A DNA stretch of 64,000 nt, taken from an uncultured Gemmiger sp. (lineage in GTDB: Bacteria > Bacillota > Clostridia > Oscillospirales > Ruminococcaceae). Where the stretch lies: positions 1-64,000 of the forward strand of contig CALXIA010000005.1 of NCBI GenBank assembly GCA_944388245.1, given 5' to 3'. Shown here in pieces: positions 49,466 to 58,317 of this stretch. A program made the translations under genes and the position numbers. Each line of letters opens with the position of its first letter. Within the stretch, counting starts at the first letter, position 1. Under the pieces are notes generated by a model. The model saw only the letters and a list, made by a program, of their open reading frames with translations. It was not told the origin of the DNA and made no database searches.

Positions 49466-50932
49466 TCATTCCGTAAAGGCGGCATAGCTGTGCAGGGTGC
49501 TGAAGCTGATGCTCTGCACCCGCTCGCCGGTCTGCCGGTCCACCACCGCGATGTTCACGCCGGGCCGGTCGCGGCCGATCTCCTCCCCGTCCAACCGGCA
49601 GGACGCGCCGTCCGGGCGGCTGTCGGTCTCCACAGTATGGGGCCCGTTGGTCCAGGTATAAGCCAGGGTCTCCCCCTCGGCCACTTGGCCGTACCGCATC
49701 TCTCCCCCCTCAAACACATAGAGAGCATGGGCGGTGGAACTGGCAAAAATACTGCCGTCCATGCCCACCGCGTCAAAGGCCGCGGCCAGAGCCGCCCCAT
49801 CCGCGCCGGTCAGATCCCCCTGGGTCTGCACCACCAACAGATACCGCTCATCCATCGCCTTCTGCAGCAATGCCAGCGGCTCGTGGGTCATGGCCAGGTC
49901 CCCGTCCTGCAGGTCCCGGCGCTCGGTCTCGGCCAGTTCGCTCCAGCGGGCGTAGGCCGCGTCCTGCCGGTGGTCGGGCAGATCGTACTCTTCCGCCAGC
50001 CAGGCCCCCAGATGGGCGCTGAGTTTGGCCGCCCCCTTGTAGTTTACGTGGGCGTGTTCCGCCATATCCGTACCGTAATCGAAGCCCGCCTGGGCGGCGG
50101 TCTCATCCAGCAGATAGCTCAGGTAGGGCACCCCGTTTTCCTCGCAGATGCGCCGGGCCCGTGCATAGATGCCGTACTCGGTTTCGGTGGCGATGTAGGG
50201 CAGGTCCACCAGCACCAGCTGGAATCCTTCTTTTTCGGACAGTTCGATGATCTTGTACAGGTATTCCTCTGCCGGGGCGTAGCCGGCCTGTTCGGTGATG
50301 GCGGCGGGCTGGCTTTGCCGGAACACCTCGGTGGTATAGATCGGGCCAAAGCCCTTGCCCAGGTTTTCATGGCTCACAAAGGGCCAGGTCCAGTCCTGGG
50401 CGGTGAGGGATTTCCACCGGGTGTGAAACTGCAGCAGGGAATTGTACTGGTAAAAGGGCTTGTGGGTCACCTGGCAGCGGCTCATGGCCACGGTGAGCAG
50501 CAGCCGGTTGAGCCCCGGCTTGATTCGGGGGCTGAACTGGTCGCTGGTGGCGTCGATGAGCGGGGCCTCGATGTAGGTGTTGCCATACACCAGCCCAAAG
50601 GTATCCAGCACCACCACCTGGGGATCCTGGGTCTTGAGGGCCTCCTTAATATAATAATAGCTGGTCCAGATGGGTTGGCTCCAGCTGTAGGCCACATACC
50701 CGGTGAACCCCTGCTGCTGGTAGATCTGCAGCGGGGAGATGGCGGCGTTGGCGTGGCTGCCGCCCACATACAGCACGTCGATGGTATCCCGGGGCTCGTC
50801 GTACAGGCCCCAGAAGGTGCTGGATTTTTCGGTCAGGACCGCGTCCGCGTACCAGAGCAGCAGCGCCGCCAGCAGGCAGAACGCCACCAGACGGGCGGCC
50901 AGACGCAGCGGCCGGGGCAGATTGCGCAGCAT
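49466..50932 (-). CDS. DltD/AlgJ-like SGNH-family membrane protein
   Basis: 488 residues. One N-terminal membrane helix (about 12-30), then an SGNH-hydrolase-like domain with block I VLYVGGSHANAAISP (candidate nucleophile Ser) and a late acid-His candidate in AEHAHVNYKGA. It continues into a C-terminal region containing GDLAMTHEPLALL. Immediately downstream of the MBOAT gene (14-base gap), as AlgJ/PatB/DltD partners are. It should complete transfer of an acyl group, most likely acetyl, to an exported polymer. ATG at 50932 has AAAGGAGG upstream. Confidence 0.82.
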   Translation of the reverse strand: MLRNLPRPLRLAARLVAFCLLAALLLWYADAVLTEKSSTFWGLYDEPRDTIDVLYVGGSHANAAISPLQIYQQQGFTGYVAYSWSQPIWTSYYYIKEALKTQDPQVVVLDTFGLVYGNTYIEAPLIDATSDQFSPRIKPGLNRLLLTVAMSRCQVTHKPFYQYNSLLQFHTRWKSLTAQDWTWPFVSHENLGKGFGPIYTTEVFRQSQPAAITEQAGYAPAEEYLYKIIELSEKEGFQLVLVDLPYIATETEYGIYARARRICEENGVPYLSYLLDETAAQAGFDYGTDMAEHAHVNYKGAAKLSAHLGAWLAEEYDLPDHRQDAAYARWSELAETERRDLQDGDLAMTHEPLALLQKAMDERYLLVVQTQGDLTGADGAALAAAFDAVGMDGSIFASSTAHALYVFEGGEMRYGQVAEGETLAYTWTNGPHTVETDSRPDGASCRLDGEEIGRDRPGVNIAVVDRQTGERVQSISFSTLHSYAAFTE

Positions 50933-50946
50933 GGGCGCCCCTCCTT

Positions 50947-52386
50947 TCAGAACTGGAAATAGATAAAGGGCTGTTCCACATAGCCCTCGCCGTACATGCC
51001 GAACACCGCCAGCGCCAGCAGACCGGCCAGCAGCACCGGCCACTGTACCCACAGCGGCCGGGCCAGGAACCGGTCCCGTATCGGGCCGCCCGCCGCCCGC
51101 AGCAGATCAAAGAGGAACAGCACCGCCACGGCGGCCAGCGCCACCACAAAATCCGGCTTGTCCAGCCCCAAGGCGAACCAGTCCAGCGGGGTGTTCCAGC
51201 GCAAAAGGCCGGCGAACATCCGCCCGGCCGCGGGCAGGCTGTCGGCCCGGAAGAGCACCAGGGTCAGGCTGACGAACAAGAACACCCAGGCGGTGCTTAA
51301 AATCCGGTGCAGCCAGCCCGGCAGGCCCAGCCGCGCCCGCACCCGGGCCCGAAGGCTGGCGGTAAGCCGGGCGATCACGCTGTACACCCCATGGGCCGCG
51401 CCCCAGAATACAAAGGTCCAGGCCGCGCCGTGCCACAGCCCGCTGACCAGAAACACGATCAGAAGATTGATACAGGTGCGCGCCAGCCCCTTGCGGCTGC
51501 CGCCCAGGGGAATATACAGATAATCCTGAAACCATTTGGACAGGCTGATGTGCCAGCGGTCCCAGAACTGGCCCAGGGTGGGGGCCAGGTAGGGGCTGTC
51601 GAAGTTGCGCATCAACTCGAAGCCCATCACCCGGGCCGCGCCGATGGCAATATCGCTGTAGGAGGCAAAGTCGCAGTAGAGCTGCAGCGCGAAGAAGAAC
51701 ACCGCCAGCCAGGCCGCCGCGCCGCCGGGGCTTTCCTGCCGCCAGACCGCGTCCACCAGCAGCGCCAGCCGGTCGGCCAGGACCATCTTTTCCAGATATC
51801 CGCCCAGCATCTGCACCAGGCCGGACTTGACCCGTTCATAGTCGAACCGGTGTTTTTCGTGCAGCTGAGGCAGCATGTTGGTGCTGCGCTCGATGGGGCC
51901 GGCCACCAGCTGAGGGAAAAAACTCACAAACAGAGCGTAGTAGAGAAAACTCCGCTCGGCAGGCAGCCGACGGCGGTAAACGTCGATGGTGTACCCCACC
52001 GCCTGGAAGATATAAAAGCTGATGCCCACCGGCAGCAGCACCGAAAAGCCCGCCAGCACCGGGGCATGGCCAAAGGCCGCCAGGGCGGCATTCACATTTT
52101 CCAGCAGGAAAGAGGCATACTTGAATACAAACAAAATCCCCAGATTCAGCGTCAGGGAGACCGCCAGCACCGCTTTGCGGTGAACCGTTTTTTCCATGGC
52201 AAGGCCCGCGGCCCAGGTGATGGCGGTGCTGGCCAGCATGAGCAGGGCGTAGCGGGGATTCCAGCACATATAGAACAGGTAGCTGGCCGCCAGCAGCCAC
52301 ACCGCCCGCAGCCGATGGGGCAGCACAAAGTAGCCCAGCGTCACCGCCGGGAAAAAGGCCGCGAACTTCAGCGAGTTGAACAGCAT
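50947..52386 (-). CDS. MBOAT-family membrane O-acyltransferase (AlgI/DltB type)
   Basis: 479 residues, about ten membrane helices. MBOAT landmarks: FFPQLVAGPIER, LGQFWDRWHISLSKWFQDYLYIPLGGS and the catalytic-His block SGLWHGAAWTF. It passes an acyl group across the membrane for an extracytoplasmic acceptor with the SGNH protein encoded next. No dltA or dltC is present, so D-alanylation is less likely than O-acetylation of a glycan. The frame opens behind GGAGAG. Confidence 0.92.
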   Translation of the reverse strand: MLFNSLKFAAFFPAVTLGYFVLPHRLRAVWLLAASYLFYMCWNPRYALLMLASTAITWAAGLAMEKTVHRKAVLAVSLTLNLGILFVFKYASFLLENVNAALAAFGHAPVLAGFSVLLPVGISFYIFQAVGYTIDVYRRRLPAERSFLYYALFVSFFPQLVAGPIERSTNMLPQLHEKHRFDYERVKSGLVQMLGGYLEKMVLADRLALLVDAVWRQESPGGAAAWLAVFFFALQLYCDFASYSDIAIGAARVMGFELMRNFDSPYLAPTLGQFWDRWHISLSKWFQDYLYIPLGGSRKGLARTCINLLIVFLVSGLWHGAAWTFVFWGAAHGVYSVIARLTASLRARVRARLGLPGWLHRILSTAWVFLFVSLTLVLFRADSLPAAGRMFAGLLRWNTPLDWFALGLDKPDFVVALAAVAVLFLFDLLRAAGGPIRDRFLARPLWVQWPVLLAGLLALAVFGMYGEGYVEQPFIYFQF

Positions 52387-52442
52387 ACGCAGCGTCTCTC
52401 CTTCTCCGGGTTGGGCCGCGCCGCGGGCGGCCTGGTCTTTCC

Positions 52443-52472
52443 ATTTTACCCCAGCGCGCCGCGCCCCGTCAA
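52443..52472 (-). promoter_or_regulatory. Promoter of the MBOAT-SGNH operon
   Basis: Minus-strand TTGACG (52472-52467), 18-base spacer, TAAAAT (52448-52443). Confidence 0.6.
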
Positions 52473-52521
52473 CACCCGGACGTTTTGGCGCAAAAAGCGG
52501 GGATTTCTGCCCGGAAAAGGG

Positions 52522-52550
52522 TTGAAAAATACCCGTGCATCAGGTAAAAT
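52522..52550 (+). promoter_or_regulatory. Promoter of efp
   Basis: TTGAAA (52522-52527), 17-base spacer, TAAAAT (52545-52550). Confidence 0.65.
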
Positions 52551-52606
52551 ACTTGTAGATATGCCAAAGCGCAAGACTTTATTCGATATTTGGGAGGATT
52601 CAATTT

Positions 52607-53164
52607 ATGATTTCTGCTGGCGATTTCCGCAACGGCGTCACCTTTGAAGAGAACGGCAACGTGCTCCAGGTCGTGGAGTTCCAGCACGTGAAGCCGGGCA
52701 AAGGCGCGGCTTTTGTGCGCACCAAGACCAAGAACGTGATCACCGGCGCCGTGACCGAGAAGAGCTACAACCCCAACGACAAGTTCCCCACCGCTTTCAT
52801 CGAGCGGCGTGAGATGCAGTACCTGTACCAGGACGGTGACCTGTACTACTTCATGGACACCGAGACCTACGAGCAGCTGCCCCTGAACGAGAAGGACCTG
52901 AGCGATTCCTTCAAGTTCGTCAAGGAGAATGAGATGGTCAAGGTGCTGAGCTACAAGGGCAATGTGTTTGGCATTGAGGCGCCCAACTTTGTGGTGCTGC
53001 AGGTCACCGAGACCGAGCCCGGCTTCAAGGGCAACACCGCCACCAACACCCTGAAGCCCGCCAAGCTGGAGACCGGCGCTGAGATCCGTGTGCCCCTGTT
53101 CATCAACGAGGGCGATATGATCCGCATCGACACCCGCACCGGCGAGTATATGGAGCGCGCCTGA
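52607..53164 (+). CDS. efp: Elongation factor P
   Basis: 185 residues with three beta-barrel domains. The tip of domain I reads [12 protein letters not shown], with Lys32 in the position that is modified or acts directly at the peptidyl transferase centre. It ends with the signature block [17 protein letters not shown]. It rescues ribosomes at polyproline runs. TGGGAGG precedes the ATG. Confidence 0.97.
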   Translation: MISAGDFRNGVTFEENGNVLQVVEFQHVKPGKGAAFVRTKTKNVITGAVTEKSYNPNDKFPTAFIERREMQYLYQDGDLYYFMDTETYEQLPLNEKDLSDSFKFVKENEMVKVLSYKGNVFGIEAPNFVVLQVTETEPGFKGNTATNTLKPAKLETGAEIRVPLFINEGDMIRIDTRTGEYMERA

Positions 53165-53181
53165 TTTTTCTTGCGCATCCG

Positions 53182-53213
53182 GGGCGGCGGCCTGGCGCCG
53201 CCGCCCTGTTTTT
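53182..53213 (+). terminator. Terminator of efp
   Basis: GGGCGGCG pairs with CGCCGCCC, followed by TGTTTTT. Confidence 0.65.
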
Positions 53214-53264
53214 ATCGGAAACATCCCACAAACAGCGCGCTTTGCGCGCAGGAGGTACCATACG

Positions 53265-53717
53265 ATGGAACTGAAAGAAAAAGCCGCCTACCTGAAGGGC
53301 CTGATGGAGGGCCTGCAGCTGGACACCGAATCCAAGGAGGGCAAGGTGCTGGCCGCCGTTGCCGATCTGCTGGACGATCTGTGCGCCAAGGTCACCGAAC
53401 TGGACGACGATATGGACCAGGTGTATGAGGATCTGGAGCAGGCCTACGACGAGCTGGACGCCATTGACGAGGATATGGACAGCCTGGAGAGCGCGGTCTA
53501 CGGCGACGAGGATGAGGAGGAGGACGAGGACGACGGCGAGGACGCCGCCTACGAACTCACCTGCCCCAACTGCGGCGAGACCACCGTGGTGGACGAAGAC
53601 ACCCTGCTGAGCGGCGATCTGAGCTGCCCCAACTGCGGCGCGGACTTTGAGATCGAGTTTGAAAGCTGCGACGGCGAGTGCGAGTGCTGCGGTGGCGAGG
53701 ACGAAGACGAGGAATAA
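53265..53717 (+). CDS. Acidic coiled-coil protein with zinc-ribbon end (CD1247-type N-terminal domain)
   Basis: 150 residues. The N-terminal MELKEKAAYLKGLMEGL block and following helices match a conserved clostridial domain named after CD1247. A very acidic linker (DEDEEEDEDDGED) leads to a zinc-ribbon with CPNCGE and CPNCGA pairs, then a Cys-rich tail (CDGECECCGGEDEDEE). It lies after efp with its own ribosome site AGGAGG. The function is unknown; the charge pattern suggests a protein- or metal-binding adaptor. Confidence 0.8.
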   Translation: MELKEKAAYLKGLMEGLQLDTESKEGKVLAAVADLLDDLCAKVTELDDDMDQVYEDLEQAYDELDAIDEDMDSLESAVYGDEDEEEDEDDGEDAAYELTCPNCGETTVVDEDTLLSGDLSCPNCGADFEIEFESCDGECECCGGEDEDEE

Positions 53718-53747
53718 GTTTCCGCCCACACCCCTGTGCGCGACGGC

Positions 53748-53779
53748 GGCGCGGACACCCGGTGTCCGCGCCGTTTTTT
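53748..53779 (+). terminator. Terminator after the zinc-ribbon gene
   Basis: GGCGCGGACACC pairs with GGTGTCCGCGCC, followed by GTTTTTTG. Confidence 0.85.
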
Positions 53780-53825
53780 GTTGTTCACGCACTGTGACCG
53801 GAAAGAAAAGGCGAGGTATCACAAG

Positions 53826-55634
53826 ATGAGTTCTGTGCTGACGCTGGCCCGCACCGGCCTGTTTTTTCTCTGCATGGCAGGCTGGTGGCTGTGGCTGAAT
53901 CACCGGTGGGCGCTGCCCCTGGCGCTGGCCCCGGCGATCACCTTCTGTTCCGCCGGCTGTATCCTGTATCTGGCGGCCCTGCTGAACGTGCTGTGGCCGG
54001 TTCAGCTGCTGCTGTTGGCCGGCGGGCTGGGGCTGCTGGCCTGGGAATTGTTCCGCCACCGGCTGGCGGCGCTGCGCCCGCTGCTCTGCCCGGCTATGGT
54101 GGTATACGCCGTGGCCTGTGGCTGGACGGTGCTGCTGCTGCGGGGCGCGCTGGTGCAGGGCCACGACAATTTTGCCCACTGGGCCATTCTGGCCAAGAGC
54201 CTGATCACCAACGGCCAGCTGCCCAATGTGGCCAACACCGCCGTGGAATATGTGGATTATCCCCCCGCCACCGCCCTGTGGATCAAATTTGTCTGCAACG
54301 CGGTGGGCTTTTCCGACGGGACCATGCTCATGGCGCAGGGATTTCTTGCCCTGGCCTGCGCGCTGGCGCTGGGCGCGCTGTGCAAGACCGCCGCGCAAGG
54401 GGTGGCGGCGGCCGGATTCTGCCTGATGGTCTTTGCGCTGAACAGCGTCTATGGTACCCTGATGGTGGATGGTCTGCTGACCCTGCTGGCGCTGGCGGCG
54501 CTGGCCGCCGCGCTCTGGCAGCGGCGTGCCGGCCAGCCAGGGCAGGCCGCTCTGCTGGCAGCGCCTGTTCTTGGGTTTCTGGCCATAACCAAAAACAGCG
54601 GCGTATTTCTGGCCTTGCTCACAGGCGCGGCGATCCTGGCGCTGAACCGGCAGGCGGGCGCCCGGCTGCGCGGGGTGCTGGCGGTCTGGGGCGCGCCGAC
54701 GCTGCTCTGGTACCTGTGGGGGCAGCATGTGCGGCTGGTTTTCCCCGCTGGCATGGAGAGCAAACACGCGGTGGACGCGGCGGCCTACTGGAACAACCTG
54801 ACCGGCAAGACCAGTGAGGAACTGGCGCAATTCTGGCAGGCCTTCACCGCTTATTGGTTGAATCTGCGCTATTGGGAGAATATTGTGTACTGGGGCGCGC
54901 CGGTCCTGACGCTGATCCTGGTGCTGGCGCTCTGGCGCGCCGGCCGGCTGCGGGGGCGGCAGGCAGCCGCTCTGGCCGCCGAGATCGTGGGCAGCCTGGT
55001 TCTGTATACCGGCGGGCTGGCAGCCACCTATATATTCTCCATGCCCACCGCCGAGATGCTGGTACTGGCCAGCATCGGGCGGTATTCTCTCACCTTTTCC
55101 CTGCTGGTGCTGGGCTGTGGATTGCTCATAGCGCTGTACACCGCCCCGGCAGGCGGGCGGCGGGCGGCGCGCTGGCTGCCATCCGCCGCCTTTACCCTGG
55201 CGTGTCTTGCCTTGGCGCTGGTCTGGGGGGATACGCCCCCGCTGTACAGCCGTGCCTATCACCAGCACAGCGAACAACAGCGCTGGCTGGATCTGAAGGC
55301 GCAGTACGCCCTGCCGGAGGGCGCCCGGTATCTGTTCTACACCAACGGCGCGCCGGTGGACGGCTGGGGAGACCGATTTGTGGCCCGCTATGTATTCAAC
55401 AGCGACACGCTGGATTTCTGGCAGTATGAGTATGACGCCCCGGATCTGGACACGATCTGCTACGGATACGATTATATCGTGTTCCTCGGGCCGGACGAAA
55501 AGAGCGACCGGCTGCTGACCGACTGGGGCTTTGACGCGGACACCGCCTATCTGGAAACGGTGCTGTTCAGCGCCCGGCAGGACGAATACCTGCAAAGCGG
55601 CGTTCCCTTGCCGGAAGGCGCCCTGACCCACTAA
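53826..55634 (+). CDS. Polytopic membrane protein, GT-C-like glycosyltransferase candidate
   Basis: 602 residues with about 12 membrane helices and a soluble C-terminal region (from about residue 470). Shared with the protein at 13546-15411 are HWAIL, YVDYPPATA and AITKNSG, and an Arg-Tyr pair in GRYSLTF versus ARYISPF. Those positions suggest a common GT-C-like active site facing outside. The ATG at 53826 follows AAGGCGAGG. It is monocistronic between two strong terminators, unlike its paralogue. Donor and acceptor are unknown. Confidence 0.7.
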   Translation: MSSVLTLARTGLFFLCMAGWWLWLNHRWALPLALAPAITFCSAGCILYLAALLNVLWPVQLLLLAGGLGLLAWELFRHRLAALRPLLCPAMVVYAVACGWTVLLLRGALVQGHDNFAHWAILAKSLITNGQLPNVANTAVEYVDYPPATALWIKFVCNAVGFSDGTMLMAQGFLALACALALGALCKTAAQGVAAAGFCLMVFALNSVYGTLMVDGLLTLLALAALAAALWQRRAGQPGQAALLAAPVLGFLAITKNSGVFLALLTGAAILALNRQAGARLRGVLAVWGAPTLLWYLWGQHVRLVFPAGMESKHAVDAAAYWNNLTGKTSEELAQFWQAFTAYWLNLRYWENIVYWGAPVLTLILVLALWRAGRLRGRQAAALAAEIVGSLVLYTGGLAATYIFSMPTAEMLVLASIGRYSLTFSLLVLGCGLLIALYTAPAGGRRAARWLPSAAFTLACLALALVWGDTPPLYSRAYHQHSEQQRWLDLKAQYALPEGARYLFYTNGAPVDGWGDRFVARYVFNSDTLDFWQYEYDAPDLDTICYGYDYIVFLGPDEKSDRLLTDWGFDADTAYLETVLFSARQDEYLQSGVPLPEGALTH

Positions 55635-55647
55635 GCGCTTGTATACA

Positions 55648-55684
55648 AAAGGCCGCCGCCCCATATCGGGGCGGCGGCCTTTTT
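55648..55684. terminator. Bidirectional terminator between the GT-C-like gene and the small conserved gene
   Basis: AAAGGCCGCCGCCCC pairs with GGGGCGGCGGCCTTT around ATATC, with T-rich sequence on both strands. Confidence 0.85.
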
Positions 55685-55689
55685 GCCGA

Positions 55690-56004
55690 TCACTTCTTGG
55701 CGGGTTCCGCCTTGGCGGGGGCCTCTTTCAGCGCCCGTTCCAGCCACATGGTGCCAATCTCCAGCGCGGTGTACAACCCGGATTTGGAGCTTTGTTTCAC
55801 GATGCGCTCCGGAAGAGGTTTGGATGCGTTGGTGGACAGCAGCACCACATGGATCTTGTCCGCCACCTGCGCGCCGTTCTCCTCTTTGGTGGTGAGCACC
55901 TGCATAAACACCACATAGGGATCGCTCAGGCTACCGTAGTAGATCTCATTCTTGCTGCGGACCAGGGGACGGCCTTTATAGGTAAGTTTGGGCTCAAACG
56001 CCAT
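55690..56004 (-). CDS. Conserved clostridial protein of unknown function
   Basis: 104 residues: FEPKLTYKGRPLVR, then EIYYGSLSDPYVVFMQVL, VADKIHVVLLST and a C-terminal helix with ERIVKQSSKSGLYTALEIGTMWLERAL, ending in a short Lys/Ala/Pro tail. I recognise it as a conserved hypothetical of this bacterial group but know no function. The ATG at 56004 follows GGAGCG, and a consensus promoter lies just upstream. No membrane segment or signal peptide. Confidence 0.75.
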   Translation of the reverse strand: MAFEPKLTYKGRPLVRSKNEIYYGSLSDPYVVFMQVLTTKEENGAQVADKIHVVLLSTNASKPLPERIVKQSSKSGLYTALEIGTMWLERALKEAPAKAEPAKK

Positions 56005-56042
56005 ACAGATCACGCTCCATCTCGGTTAATAGTATCTTAAAC

Positions 56043-56071
56043 AGTATACCACATCTGCGGCCATATTACAA
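56043..56071 (-). promoter_or_regulatory. Promoter of the small conserved gene
   Basis: Minus-strand TTGTAA (56071-56066), 17-base spacer, TATACT (56048-56043), overlapping the end of the DUF2304 gene. Confidence 0.65.
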
Positions 56072-56428
56072 ATCGTCTTTTTCCCGCTCGATCTTTTCCT
56101 CGTTGAGGGCCACCTTCTGGGTCAGCGCCCGGAGTTTTGAGTCCATCTGGCTGAGCTGGATGCTCATGAAGAACTGTTTTACTAAAAGTATAAAAATAAT
56201 TGCAATATACACCACATTGATGGGGCTCTGGAACCCGAACAGATCCGACACCCAATAGGCTACCTGGGGCACAAGGCTGAGCACCAGCATGACAAAGGCA
56301 AACAGCAGCCAGAAAATGCTGTCGTCGATCTGCATCCGGGCCTGCCGCACCCGACGCAGCACAAAGCCCACGGTAAGCAGACTGCCCAGCACCAGCACCA
56401 GCCGGATCTGCCAACTGATATCCACCAT
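56066..56428 (-). CDS. DUF2304 membrane protein
   Basis: 120 residues, three membrane helices and a charged coiled C-terminal tail (DSKLRALTQKVALNEEKIER). FWLLFAFVMLVLSLVPQ and the following SDLFGFQSPIN are typical of DUF2304, a family that usually sits beside a polyprenyl-phosphate GT2 enzyme, as here (three-base gap). It probably anchors or regulates that enzyme. Last gene of the operon starting at 61506. Confidence 0.88.
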   Translation of the reverse strand: MVDISWQIRLVLVLGSLLTVGFVLRRVRQARMQIDDSIFWLLFAFVMLVLSLVPQVAYWVSDLFGFQSPINVVYIAIIFILLVKQFFMSIQLSQMDSKLRALTQKVALNEEKIEREKDDL

Positions 56429-56431
56429 GGA

Positions 56432-57148
56432 TCACACGCTCCTTTCGGCGTAAGGGCTGTCGGTGTCCCGTTTGCGGAACCACTGGATCAACAGGATCGA
56501 AAGGCCCATCTTCACCATATACTCCACGCTGCGCACAAAGTTCAGATAACTTTTGCCGGCGATGCGCTCCCGCATCTCCACCTGGATCTCCCGCACCGCA
56601 GCGCCATTCTTGATCAGATAGCTGATGGTGTCCGGTTCCGGGCCGTAGTTCAGATTGGTGCTGAACTCCTCCAGCATCTCCCGGTTGAACATCCGCATCC
56701 CGCTGGTGGGGTCGCAGATCTTCTGGCCGGTGGTCAGGCGGATGGCCCAGCTGATCAGATAGCTGCCCACCATCCGCAGGCTCCGGGGTTTACGGACAGT
56801 TAAAAATCGACTTCCTATTACAATATCCGCCCCTTCTTCCAGCGCATCCAGCATGGGCTGGATGTAGGCGGGCTGGTGCTGGCCGTCCGCGTCAAACTGC
56901 AGCGCACAGTCATAGCCGTTCTCAGCGGCGTAGCGCAGGCCGGTCTGAAACGCGCCGGCCAGGCCCAGATTCACCGGCAGGTCGATCAGACGATAGCCGT
57001 GCTGCCGGCAGAGGGCCGCGGTGCGGTCCCGGCTGCCGTCGTTGACCACCACGTAATCGAACTGGGGGTAATGGGCGATCAGGTCATCCACCACCCGCAC
57101 AATATTTTCCTGCTCATTGAAGGCAGGAATCACGATCAGCAGTTTCAT
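56432..57148 (-). CDS. Family 2 glycosyltransferase, polyprenyl-phosphate type (DPM1-like)
   Basis: 238 residues with one GT2 domain: LLIVIPAFNEQENI, VVNDGSRDRT, the DxD-like LQFDADGQHQP and the SRFLTVRKPRS/ TSGMRMFN region. It lacks long C-terminal membrane helices, so the DUF2304 partner may tether it. It likely makes a polyprenyl-phosphate sugar used outside by GT-C enzymes. The ATG overlaps the GT4 stop (57145-57148). Confidence 0.9.
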   Translation of the reverse strand: MKLLIVIPAFNEQENIVRVVDDLIAHYPQFDYVVVNDGSRDRTAALCRQHGYRLIDLPVNLGLAGAFQTGLRYAAENGYDCALQFDADGQHQPAYIQPMLDALEEGADIVIGSRFLTVRKPRSLRMVGSYLISWAIRLTTGQKICDPTSGMRMFNREMLEEFSTNLNYGPEPDTISYLIKNGAAVREIQVEMRERIAGKSYLNFVRSVEYMVKMGLSILLIQWFRKRDTDSPYAERSV

Positions 57149-58308
57149 TCACAGGTCCCTTTCGTAGATTCCTCGGCCAGTGCCAGGAAACGGCGGGTCG
57201 TCGCCTCCCAGGTAAAGCGGGCCTCCAGATTGCGCCGGGCGTTGCCCGCGGCCGTCTGCCGCCAGGCCGGGTTTCGCAGCACGGCCACGCAGGCGGCGGC
57301 CACCGTTTCCGGCCGCCGGTCTGGCAGCAGGGTGCCGCAGTCCGGCCCGGTGATCAATTCCGGGCTGCCGCCGGTGGCGGTGGTCAGGATGGGGCAATCC
57401 AGGGCGGCGGCCTCCAGCACGGTGCAGGCGAATCCCTCCGACCGGCTGGGCATACAGAAAACATCCGCCTGGGCCAGCAGCGCCAGGGTATCCGCGTAGG
57501 GGGCAGGGCCGGGCAGATACAGCCCGGGCTGCCGCCGTGCCGCCAGCGGCGCACGCAACGGCCCGTCCCCCACCAGCACCATGGACGCGCCGGGCACCGC
57601 CGCGCGGATGGCTGGCAGCGCGTCGGCCATTGCTTCGACCCCTTTTTCCGGCAGCACCCGGCCCGCGTAGGCGATCAGTAGGGCATCGGCAGGAAGGCCC
57701 AGCCTGCCCCGCCAGTCGATCTTTGCCCCACGGGCCAGCGCCCGCAGCTCGTCCGGGTCCACCGCGTTGTACAAACAGCCTTCCGCCCGGATGCCGAAAT
57801 GCTCCAGCCAGCGGCAGCAGGCCCCGGACACCCCGTAAAAATGGGGCACCCATCGGTACACCAGCCGGGCGGCCAGATGCTCATAGAGCATTCCCGCCCA
57901 TCGCACCGGGGCCGCGCCGGTCATCAGATAGGCGCTGCCATGTTCCACCACTGCGGCCGGGATCCGGCGGCGGCGGCACTGCCGGGCCGCCCACAGGCTG
58001 GCCGGGTAAAATCGGGTGTTGATCAGGCAGAATTCCGGCGGCACGGCCCAGAGTTCCCGCTCCGCCAGGCGGCGGGCCTTGACCGGCCGCAGCGCCGGGA
58101 ACCGGCCGTTCAGCAGCGGCCACGCCGGCAGACGGATCACCCGGATCCCGTGGGCGTCGGTCTCCGCATCGGGCAGCCCGGGCAGCGCGCTGGTGACCAC
58201 CCGCACCTTGTGCCCCGCCGCCGCGCAGCGCTGGGCCAGATTAAAGGTATACCGCTCCACCCCGCCCACCGTGGGCAGATACTGGGCGCTGAAAAAGCAA
58301 AGATCCAT
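57145..58308 (-). CDS. Family 4 glycosyltransferase
   Basis: 387 residues of the GT-B fold. N-terminal FFSAQYLPTVGGVERYTFNLA, donor-domain IAYAGRVLPEKGVEAM and the EX7E-type region MPSRSEGFACTVLEAAALDCPILTT. It transfers a nucleotide-activated sugar to a lipid-linked acceptor. The ATG at 58308 fits family N termini; a GTG three codons upstream, touching the preceding stop, is the alternative. Confidence 0.9.
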   Translation of the reverse strand: MDLCFFSAQYLPTVGGVERYTFNLAQRCAAAGHKVRVVTSALPGLPDAETDAHGIRVIRLPAWPLLNGRFPALRPVKARRLAERELWAVPPEFCLINTRFYPASLWAARQCRRRRIPAAVVEHGSAYLMTGAAPVRWAGMLYEHLAARLVYRWVPHFYGVSGACCRWLEHFGIRAEGCLYNAVDPDELRALARGAKIDWRGRLGLPADALLIAYAGRVLPEKGVEAMADALPAIRAAVPGASMVLVGDGPLRAPLAARRQPGLYLPGPAPYADTLALLAQADVFCMPSRSEGFACTVLEAAALDCPILTTATGGSPELITGPDCGTLLPDRRPETVAAACVAVLRNPAWRQTAAGNARRNLEARFTWEATTRRFLALAEESTKGTCE

Positions 58309-58317
58309 CGGCAACAC

